Below are positions 54,514 to 64,000 of a DNA stretch of 64,000 nt, in pieces. Positions within the stretch are counted from its first letter, which is position 1. Each line of letters starts with the position of its first letter. Source of the DNA: Choanephora cucurbitarum (taxonomy: Eukaryota; Mucoromycota; Mucoromycetes; Mucorales; Choanephoraceae); contig JAIWNI010000118.1 in the NCBI GenBank assembly GCA_025331435.1, positions 19,630 to 83,629 of the forward strand, in the 5' to 3' direction. Under the pieces are notes generated by a model. That model searched no databases. It was given only the letters and a program-made list of their open reading frames with translations, and had not been told where the DNA came from. Made by a program: the position numbers and the translations under genes.

Positions 54514-55737
54514 ATGACTGATACCTGTCGTTTCGAAGAACATCCTTCATCAAGTGCTCCTTCTGCTCATGATCATGGCGACGGACATGTACATAGCCAT
54601 GGTGGACATGATGCTCATGGTCACGGACATACCCACGAACAGATGGATTCTCCTGGATTATATCAAGAACGTCCTAAAGCTATATATGATAACCGTGACT
54701 GGTCCGAAAGAGCATTCACTGTTGGTATTGGGGGGTAAGTAAATACACAGAGTATGCGGGTAACAGAGAACAAAAGACTGAGATTATGGCTAGCCCTGTT
54801 GGCTCAGGCAAAACTGCATTGATGTTGGCATTATGTCAACGTCTTCGCGATAAGTATTCCCTTGCTGCTGTGACCAACGATATTTTTACAAAAGAAGATA
54901 CCGAATTTTTGATCCGCAATGCTGCTTTACCAACTGATCGTATTGCTGCTATTGAAACTGGTGGTTGTCCTCACGCTGTAAGTGTGTGTTGTTTTTTATA
55001 CCTCTTTTCTTTCTCTAAAACGCGTTTGGTTCTAATTTTTATTTTTAAAAGGCAATTCGGTAATTTAATCTGACAAGTTAAGAATCTTCAAACTAATGTA
55101 TAGGCTATAGTGAAGATGTTTCTGCCAACCTCAATGCTTTAGAAACCCTCCACAGCAAATTTGACACACAACTATTGCTTATTGAATCTGGTGGTGATAA
55201 CCTTGCCGCCAACTATAGGTAGGGTTTGAATGTAATCGGTTTATATCAATCTTTTAACTTTTTTTGTGTAGCCGAGAACTAGGTAACTTCCGTTATCTTA
55301 TCAAAGCCCTTTTTTTTTCTTGTCTAACCTTTCAGGTAAATTTTAGCTGACTATATCATCTATGTTATTGATGTTGCTGGTGGAGACAAAGTGCCTAGAA
55401 AAGGCGGTAAGTCTTTATTGATTTACCCCCCTAGAAACATATCCTTATTGTTTATGAAAATAGGTCCTGGTATTACTCAAAGTGATTTACTGATCATCAA
55501 CAAGACAGATTTGGCCCCTATTGTGGGTGCAGATCTTGATGTAATGGCCCGTGATGCTAAGAAAATGAGGTGAGCGAGGAAAAAAAATTAATGTGTTCAG
55601 AATACTAATGGAATCATGGCAGAGGTGATGGACCAACTGTATTTGCTCAAGTAAAGAACGGTGTTGGTATGGACGAGATCATCTCACTTATTTTGGGTGA
55701 ATGGCGCCAAAGTGGTGCGGCCAAAGAGTCTTTGTAA
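54514..55737 (+). CDS. ureG: Urease accessory GTPase UreG
   Basis: SIMIBI-class GTPase that delivers nickel to urease. Eight exons: 54514-54734, 54794-54977, 55052-55059, 55111-55218, 55272-55282, 55347-55406, 55464-55569 and 55623-55737 (270 aa). The N-terminal His-rich metal-binding stretch ([20 protein letters not shown]) is typical of eukaryotic UreG. The P-loop [11 protein letters not shown] spans intron 1. [62 protein letters not shown] and NKTDLAP (guanine specificity) follow in order. Exons 3 (8 nt) and 5 (11 nt) are microexons; without them the conserved CPHAAIRED and YSRELADY blocks are broken, so they are well supported. Urease itself is not in the window. Confidence 0.95.
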
Positions 55738-56770
55738 TTCTGATGACCTATGTTTAAATGACCAACAAAAAACATGTCACATTTTGACAATAAACAAACT
55801 ACTTGCTTCGGTAATCATATTTTGCGTGCAGCCAACACATCACTTCTTGCACAAAAGAATGCTGTCTTATTTCTGAAACCAGTGTTAGAGCGACTGATGG
55901 TTCTTGAGAAAGCAGGAAGAATTTATTGGAAGAGCAAAGTCATTATCCCAGAAATGGCAATAGGCAAAGCAGGCAGTTTGTCATATCCACTTACACGGGC
56001 ATTCAAGGTTCAAGCAGTAGAATGCGTTTTTTTTTATCTCTATACATTGTTTCGTCTTTCACTTGTATGAGATGAGGTTTGTGGAAGCAATAGACACAGG
56101 CTTGTGATGTGTTATTTTTGTTGGTAATGCTGACTGCTGTGAAGTGGGCATGGCTATCCTGTTTTCAAGTGCCATCAAAGCGCAAATGCTTTTGACTCTG
56201 GGGCCAACATCCATATCTTTATCACCAATCATTATAACTAACTACTTCTCGGGTGGCCACTGTTCTGCCTCCTGCTTGCCTTTTGAATCCACAATTACCT
56301 TAGGGTTCAATCAAAGACGTTCTCGAGAACAGGCATAATTTTCTGATTTCTTCATAAACATTTATCTTTTTATATCATCCATATGCATCTTGAAACTCTA
56401 TTAGAAGCTTCTAGTTATCATGCAAACATTCGTACGCATTCCGAATATCTTCTTCGTTCTTGACAGCAATGAGATCTTGGCGCTATAACGCTGTTTCTGC
56501 TTCAAAGGCTTATGGATTATTTTTCGCCAGCAACGCTAGCTCGTGTTTGTAATTAAGTCTTCTACTAGCAAAATCAACATCTTCAACTGAGGCTGCCTTT
56601 GCTTCAGTCAAAGCAGCAGATCAGTTGTGGAGCTTCAAGTGGTACAGGTACTGATTCTGACATTTTTACAATGCCGTTAGATTCTTCCCTGCTGCTGATG
56701 ACTTTCGGACTCTAAATAAATAATAAAACTTTTCTGCTCTCTTTTTTTTTTCTTAGCAAATCTTACAGTA
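55738..56770. other. Intergenic, possible decayed coding sequence
   Basis: ORFs at 55774-56070 (98 codons) and 56144-56338 (64 codons) on the plus strand have protein-like composition, for example VLERLMVLEKAGRIYWKSKV, but no family is recognisable and no joined model was found. The last 70 nt form the promoter of the TrpRS gene. Confidence 0.3.
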
Positions 56771-57925
56771 ATGCATACCTTAATAAAGGTAACAAGCTAG
56801 GCATGTTCTACCTTAAATATCCTCTCTCATCCGTTTAGAAACTAGCGCTCATTAACGAACCAAGCTGCAAAGAAAGCCCATAGAGTGTTTTCGGGCATTC
56901 AACCCACAGGCACACCTCATCTCGGCAACTACCTAGGCGCTTTGGCTAACTGGGCACGTCTTCAGGAAGCCGACCCTATTACAGGCGAAATTCCTCTAAA
57001 TTATTACAGTATTGTTGACCTTCATGCGATAACCATGCCTCAAAAACCAGACACTTTACGACAGGCCAAGTTGGAAGTAGCCGCTACACTTTTAGCGTGT
57101 GGGGTAGATCCGAAGCGATCGGTCTTGTTTGAGCAAAGTCGAGTTCGATCGCATACTGAACTGGCTTGGATATTCAATTGTATTACGCCTGTTGGATGGT
57201 TGGGACGTATGACACAGTGGAAAGCTAAGATGGAGAAAGGCTCTTCAGCAGGTCATGCACAATCTTTGGCAGACGAAACATTGACCTCAGGCCTAAAAAT
57301 GGGCTTGTTTGATTACCCTGTGTTGCAAGCGGCCGATATCTTGTTATACAAGGGTACACATGTGCCCGTAGGAGAGGACCAAATACAGCATATTGAATTA
57401 GCTAGAGATATCGCAGGTGTCTTCAACAAAGCATTCGGTTATACTTTTCCCAAACCGAACGTAATTGTTCCTCCTGCTGCTAAGCGTGTCATGTCATTAC
57501 GTGAACCAAATTCAAAAATGTCAAAGTCTGATCCCTCTGATTATTCTCGATTGAACCTGATAGACTCACCTCAACTCATCAAGTCAAAAATATCTAAGGC
57601 CACTACAGACGGTATCCGTGGCGTCACATACGATCCAGTTGAGCGCCCTGGTGTATCCAATTTATTGAGCATCTATGCCGCCATGCGCGATATAGAAATA
57701 GAAGATGCTGTGAAAGAGTGTGTAGACATAAGCAGCACTAAAGATTTCAAAGAAAGAGTGGCAGAGGCGATTATAGAGAGAATACAGCCTATTCAATCTG
57801 AATTAGTAAGATTACAGAAAGACCAAGGTTATGTTAGAAATGTTCTTGATGAAGGAGCTGAAAAAGCAAATGAGGTTGCAGAAGAAACAATGGAGCAAGT
57901 TTATAAAGCAGTTGGTCTGAGATAG
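56771..57925 (+). CDS. msw1: Tryptophanyl-tRNA synthetase, mitochondrial
   Basis: Charges mitochondrial tRNA-Trp. Two exons: 56771-56788 encoding MHTLIK, then 56846-57925 (365 aa total). The first exon and the start of exon 2 (RSLTNQAAKKAHR) give a basic presequence. Class I landmarks: VFSGIQPTGTPHLGNYLGAL (HIGH-type site), ERLDMTQ-like region GRMTQWKAKMEKG, GLFDYPVLQAADILLYKGTH, VPVGEDQIQHIELAR and the KMSKS loop NSKMSKSDPSDYSRL. These match the bacterial-type TrpRS of mitochondria rather than the cytosolic enzyme. The acceptor at 56843-56845 was chosen because it alone keeps the frame open to the conserved start. Confidence 0.93.
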
Positions 57926-58149
57926 CAACTTTTACTCGTATCTGATGTGAATTGCATAAAAGTACTGATGCGAATAAAAAAAAAGCGAACAGATATAGTC
58001 CAGCATGGAACATGATTCAAAACAGAAAAGGAAAAAGTAAAGTAAATTTTTTGTTTATTATACAAATGAGAAGAGGAGATAAATGAGTTGCTTATATATA
58101 TAGAGGAGGCTCTTCATTTTCTTTGCCCAGCATGGCTTTCTATTCAACA

Positions 58150-59856
58150 TTAGTTTCTACAAAGCGAAGCACTCAAACCATAATGATCTACAAAAGAACG
58201 GTCATTTATAAGCATGTACTTTTGATATTGTATGTAAGGCTTAAACACAAAGGTTCACGAAACTTACCTGAAACTTGAGTGAATGGAAGAAGGAGAGATT
58301 TATCAACAAAAAATGGTTCTATAGTAACATTGCATGGTCGTATGCTTGTAGTATTATTATCTCGGTTGCCTGACCATAGTATTCGATCAATACTCTGAAC
58401 AGTCAGCAATTGATTATGGCTAGTCAAAATGGTTTCTGATGGTATAAGGGTGCCATTGTTAAGTCGGTGATAGTCACCAAATGTAACGGGATGATAGCCA
58501 AAGGTACTGTATACAACATCAGTCAAATTAGTCAATAGCCAAGTGCTTTCGTACTGAATTTGCTTTTGATTTGATGACGTGTTGGTAATCAAGTTGAGGT
58601 CCGTTCCTTTTCCTTTGAGGACATCCATCATCATGGTATAAGGAAGGGAACTGTTGACTGATGCTGTATCTATAGGACTACCATCATGCACTGCAGCATC
58701 AACATTTAAGTCCCCCATCAGTAAAATGGAATGGTTGTCATTTTTGGCTGTTGAAATATGAAATCCATGCACCAATGCAAATTGGCTCAATCTAACCTTT
58801 GGTATCATCAAAATTCAATTTGCCGCCGTTGTCATAAGAAGCTTGTGTGTGTGTTGTGTAGACATGGATGGAAGTTTCGTTTAACTGGACGAGTGCATGA
58901 AGTGCCCCTTTGTAAGAAAGCCTTTCGACCCTCAGACGATCAGTTGTTTTGCACACTATGTTTTCTGTCTCTCTTTGCTACATACCAATCTGAATGAACG
59001 CCTCGAGGAAATTCAATTATATCTGACTTTATGATAGGAAATCTGATAGAATAAGAAGGCCACCATCACCTGCTAATTCCAAGGATAGTGTCTAGGAGAA
59101 GATACTTGATAGTGAAAGCCCTGCTCGAAGGCGGCAATTCTTAACTGATCAATGCCGTCGATTAGCGAATGCAAAGCTTCTTGAATAGTGATGATATCAT
59201 AGGATGGCAAAATGTTGTGTATAATATATTCCAGACGACTGTTTTTGTAATCGTTGCCATTGTTCTTGATTCCAGGAGGTCTCATGAAAATGTTTAGTGT
59301 TAGTAGTCGAGGTGTATGTGTCAAGGACTTGTCGACAAATTGACAGGTAATGATACAGGTGAAAAGTAAACTAAGGAGAAAATGAAAAAATGACAAAAGG
59401 ATCATCAAGATGCTAAGGATGCACATCAGAAGGCAGGTCTTCCTTCGACTGAAACAGCAACAAAATGGCTCGACGTTCACCCTTTTCGTTTTGATAATAA
59501 TGAGCATTTGTCCCAAACCATGATTGAACAGCTCCGCATCGTGATTTGAAAGTAAGTAGAGAGGAGGTTGATTTCAAACCATCTGTTATACTTTCTTCAT
59601 CTTCATCTGACAAAAGGGGTTCAGACATCGAATTTCTTGAATAGGAAGTGAGAAGAGGTGCAATCTCTTGTTCATTGTGTCGACGACCATTGGCACTTTG
59701 AGAAATTAGTAAGCCTGCATCTTCGAATCCATTATTCTCTGTGTTTGCGTCATGGGTCTCCTTGAGTGACATCTCCATTAAGAGGAGTAAATTTAACAGA
59801 AAAAAGAATGAAAGAAAGCAGAGAAGAGGCTGATGATGCATTCTTCTAAAACGCAT
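58150..59856 (-). CDS. Neutral sphingomyelinase-like phosphodiesterase, two apparent frameshifts
   Basis: Membrane enzyme of the endonuclease/exonuclease/phosphatase fold that would cleave sphingomyelin or inositol phosphosphingolipids to ceramide. Probable exons: 59856-59519, 59448-58986, 58921-58797, 58747-58268 and 58187-58150. Hydrophobic segments lie at the N-terminus (LLCFLSFFFLLNLLLL and LLMCILSILMILLSFFHFLL). Catalytic landmarks: LTLNIFMRPPGIKNNGNDYK, IITIQEALH (metal Glu), LAGDGGLLILS, LLMGDLNVDAAV, YQ-less linker and SDHYGL (catalytic His), the last spanning the final intron. Inside exon 2, the stretches HYPW, LAGDGGLLILS and RFPIIKSDIIEFPRG lie in three different frames. Single bases therefore seem missing near 59066 and near 59031. 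Either the gene is inactive or the sequence has base errors. Confidence 0.8.
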
Positions 59857-61698
59857 ACTTCTTGCGATTTACTCCCCGATTTGATTCAGGAAAAAGTTTT
59901 ACACTTAAGCGGCCCGTTTCTCTTTGCTTACTTACAATAGAGCGATTTGGCTTTGCTTATTAAGCATGCTGCCTTAAGACAAACAACATGTTCGAATATT
60001 CTGCAAGTTCCCATTTGACATAAACTATGTCAGGTTGCTATGTTTTAGAATGCCCTTGATGATTCAAGTAATCAGCTCATTATTTAGCATTTGCGTGTTT
60101 GATGTCATTGCTTCGAATATGCAGCACTGAAGGTCTAAATCGGAAAAACACTTTTTGACAATTCCACTCCTACGGTTACACACTGCTCTTAAATTTTCAC
60201 CGAATCCGAAAGGGCAAAGCTAAAATTAGAGACTGATCTTCATTTAATAGTGTTTGCCGAAATTCAATGCTATCTTCTATTATGTTCGTGGAAAAAACTG
60301 TAGTTTAATTCGCACAGAATTGGTTCAATATCAAGTGTAGACTCTCGAATGAGCACTGCAAGATATCCATTATTCTACAACTAGGTTTGCAAAAAAAAAA
60401 CATAACTCATAATTTTCATCTTAATAAATCAAAGCTAGTTTTACCGTCAGGGCCTCATCTCGATTTGATGCTTAGGACTATAAAAGCTATCTCAAATGGT
60501 TTGAATATTGTATCAAAAGATATCGGCTACCAGTTATTACATTTTGTACTAATAGGGTCTGGACAGTATGTGCTAGCAATCAGGAGTAATTGTTGTCATT
60601 CGTAACCTTATCCTCTCTTTGAACTTTGTTCATAAAACACCATGCACTTTATCTTTATAACACTCTACAGAGTTGTATGAGGCAAACTTTAATACTAGCA
60701 GTAGAAGATCTCTTTCTTTGGGCTCAAACGACGTTTCTTGATAGTCAAAGCACACCCATTGACCATGAGATTATCAATAGCGATCTTTGCAACTCTGAGT
60801 CCTTCAAATCGGCTGATTACACTGTATATTGCTTTGTTCAAAATCGTTTGTAAATCTTCACTATTTTATTAGGGGAAAACCCGATTGTATTCATCATCAA
60901 GCATTTTGAATTACCTAGCTTCTTCTCTTCTTCTTGAACAAGATCTGGCTAGTTTGTTCTTTCTCGATTGTATCTTTTTCTTTCTTAAGCTAGTAGCAAC
61001 ATGTATTTTTGATGTATCTAACTCTTTTGCAGCATGTGTAGGGTACAGCTTTGATCGATGATGATTTAAAATTCGGCAATCTTCATCTTCACTCATCTCT
61101 TATGCAACTCCAGAACTATACATCAAAATCGGTAACGTCATCAATTGGAAACTGTATGTTATCAAACTTCTGTCTCAACTGGCTCGTGTTCATATTCATA
61201 AAGGCGCTACTTTTCCTATCTTCCTGAGCAGTTCTAAAACTCATTCGTGTGGGGCTCTTGTAGCTATAAAAGGGCGTAAATTATTTTCAAGCGATGCGTA
61301 ATCTCTGTTTACCGAGTATGTAATCTGATCTAGGAACGATATATACTATGGGCATATTTAGAAACATTGTTACTAAGCACTTTTGTTTATTGACTAGTAT
61401 TGATCTGCGAAAAAAAGATTAGGGGCGATGTATGGCATCAAAATCTAGAGAAAAGAACTGCTTTCAAAAAAACTGGTTCAATTTCGACTACATGGAAAAG
61501 AATATATATAAAAAGTATTGAAAAGAGCATTTTCTAGCTGGTTAATCCATTAATCATCGTACGTTAAATGTGGAAACATATTGGCAAGGTAAGTCACACA
61601 AGCTGGGATCCAAACAAGAAGTTCTGTTTCAAGTGCTTTGGCATTTTTTCTCTTCCTTTTCTCTTTTATTCAAAGATACCGTGGTTTTAATAAAGCAA
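59857..61698. other. Intergenic, no gene recognised
   Basis: 1.8 kb. Plus-strand ORFs at 60387-60605 and 60626-60853 have protein-like composition and may belong to an old decayed gene (VLPSGPHLDLMLRTIKAISN; SADYTVYCFVQNRL). Stops and lack of motifs prevent naming it. The final part holds a T/C-rich tract (about 61645-61675) before the ALA dehydratase start. Confidence 0.35.
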
Positions 61699-62693
<995 letters not shown>

Positions 62694-62957
62694 TTCAAAT
62701 TAGTAACCGAACTTTTTCATGACACACTGTCTAGACATACATATAATCATATAGCATATTTATCTTCTCCCCCTCTTTCAAATAATTAATCATGGTAAAG
62801 AATAAACAACAACCATAAAAGCAACAAGTAGTAGAAAACATCAAAGCCTCATATTGGCAGCTCATTGTTACCAAACTTCCAAAGAAAAGTTAGTCTGAAA
62901 GCCACAAGGTCTAATACATAACATTCCTATTGCACATCTTAGATTGAAAAAAAAAAG
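62694..62957. other. 3' flank of ALA dehydratase gene
   Basis: AT-rich, no ORF. Nothing recognised. Confidence 0.4.
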
Positions 62958-63064
62958 ACTATTTGTCAGCCGAGGATACGGATGCATGTACCTTCAACGC
63001 TCTCTTGATTTCAACGCTATTGCGCAACTTTGATCTGCGGTTTGACATAAGACGAAAATGAAAG
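62958..63064 (+). pseudogene. Second IS630/Tc1-type transposase fragment
   Basis: One frame reads RLFVSRGYGCMYLQRSLDFN, then AIAQL, stop, SAV, stop and HKTKMK. This aligns with the family block RGYxCVYLPPYSPELNPIEQ followed by FWSVVKxKxK, the third catalytic region also seen at about 4180-4270. Two stops and several substitutions show it is dead. Flanking sequence up to 63440 may hold further remnants but is too decayed to follow. Confidence 0.55.
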
Positions 63065-63983
63065 GATGGTGTTATTGTGTATGAAGTTATGTTCTCATAG
63101 TCAGCTTCGTTTTCATGTGTCTCGTAAAGGCTCTTTAGAATACTATTAAGACTATCCTACTCCAAGTACATCGACAGTACGCAGAAACTGCTCGACAAAA
63201 TACTACATTTATTTGATTAAGACTGGTAACATGCTTTTGTTGAGTAGATCCAAAGTACAGGAGAGAAAGGAGAGTGTTCTTAACTATGCTAGCTTTTACA
63301 AATGCGTTTATACTGATGAGCATTATAACGACTTCATTGTTAGTTTCAGACATCATTATAAATGCTCTATCTGGCCACTTATCATTGAAGCGATCGCTAA
63401 TGATATAGATGGTATGCGTGTATAAGGTGCAGTCAGATTCTTCGCATTGTTGCAGTTGGCAATTGTATTGTATAGAATAGCTTATGTAAAAAGACACAGA
63501 TAAGAAATTTATTGAAGACAGATCATCACATACACTATTGAGGTGAGCTGTCATGACTTCAGCCTAAAAATTGACAGAAGAAAAAATCTTTACTATAGCC
63601 GACAAAACAAAGTCGTTTTGTTTTATGCACATATCTTTCTGTTTATTTGTTGCAGTCCACTGAATCATAACCGCAAGACTGATTTTGAAAAAAAACATAT
63701 TGTGCAATTCAATTTCTTATAAAGTATGCAAAGTGAGTGTAACCACGAATGCATACTAAGGTGACTCGTATAACTTTCTTGGTTATTAGTAACGAAAATG
63801 GCATCATCATGAGCGAAAACTTCTGTAGAAATCTAGTGTGAGTACAAAGGTAACTGAAGCCCGGCGGTGCGGTTTCCTTTTTAGGTGATATTTACCCTTC
63901 TATTTTTTCCTTAAATTTTTTTCTTGCTTTTTCTAATTCCCTTCTTTCTTTCCCTTTTGTTCTCGTTATTTTCATTCTTGAGT
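63065..63983. other. Intergenic, upstream of a possible gene at the window end
   Basis: No gene recognised. From about 63890 the DNA becomes strongly pyrimidine-rich (TTTCTTTCCCTTTT), as before other genes in this window. Confidence 0.35.
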
Positions 63984-64000
63984 ATGCCACAAGTTGATCA
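63984..64000 (+). CDS. Possible start of a gene truncated by the window end
   Basis: An ATG at 63984 opens MPQVD and runs off the window. It is preceded by ~100 nt of pyrimidine-rich sequence resembling the promoters of hsp70, ureG and the MAPKKK. Too short to identify. Confidence 0.25.

Overview
This is a stretch of nuclear DNA from a eukaryote, almost certainly a Mucorales-type fungus (Mucoromycota). It is AT-rich. Genes are split by 50-75 nt GT-AG introns, promoters and intron ends are pyrimidine-rich, and there are no operons. The proteins read as fungal: SSA-type HSP70, an AreA-type GATA finger, a Byr2/Ste11-type MAPKKK, a fungal UreG and a MARVEL-like membrane protein. The decayed transposases match families common in this lineage. 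I rebuilt gene models by eye from splice signals and protein-family conservation; exon ends are given in each entry.

Layout. 1-1490: 3' part of a xylulokinase gene. 2.3-4.9 kb: a dead IS630/Tc1-type transposon with recognisable inverted ends. 5.25-9.16 kb: convergent HSP70 and beta-tubulin. 9.2-12.6 kb: mostly non-coding, with a pogo-like MITE. 12.6-15.8 kb: tail-to-tail MARVEL-like protein and GPI-type fasciclin protein. 16-20.9 kb: decayed coding remnants, including a Tc1/mariner fragment. 20.9-26.2 kb: Tyr/Gly/Pro-rich small protein, splicing factor Cwc2, a DUF4536-like mitochondrial small protein, and a signal-peptide-peptidase-like protein whose catalytic motifs are altered. 28.1-30.1 kb: dead CACTA/Tnp2-type transposase. 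30.7-41.2 kb: propionyl-CoA carboxylase beta, GATA factor, MAPKKK, Mediator Med21 and a membrane-anchored PDI. 41.3-49.7 kb: tandem repeats, a tRNA-Ala(CGC), and a young Ty3/gypsy retrotransposon (two 792-bp LTRs) inserted 12 bp upstream of the tRNA. 50.5-64 kb: branched-chain keto-acid dehydrogenase E2, an unrecognised 356-aa protein, UreG with two microexons, mitochondrial tryptophanyl-tRNA synthetase, a neutral-sphingomyelinase-like gene with two apparent frameshifts, ALA dehydratase with one apparent frameshift, another dead IS630 fragment, and possibly the first codons of a further gene.

The genes are mostly independent housekeeping functions. Three serve mitochondrial metabolism (PCC beta, BCKDH E2, mitochondrial TrpRS). 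PCC and BCKDH belong to the same branched-chain amino-acid degradation route. The most interesting signals are: the Pol III-associated retrotransposon with an unusual multi-ORF layout (a -1 slippery heptamer, a protease domain split over two frames, and a separate integrase ORF); the SPP homologue with GLGE instead of GLGD and an 11-residue-repeat tail; the 8- and 11-nt microexons of ureG; and a four-unit step-type heat-shock element upstream of HSP70.
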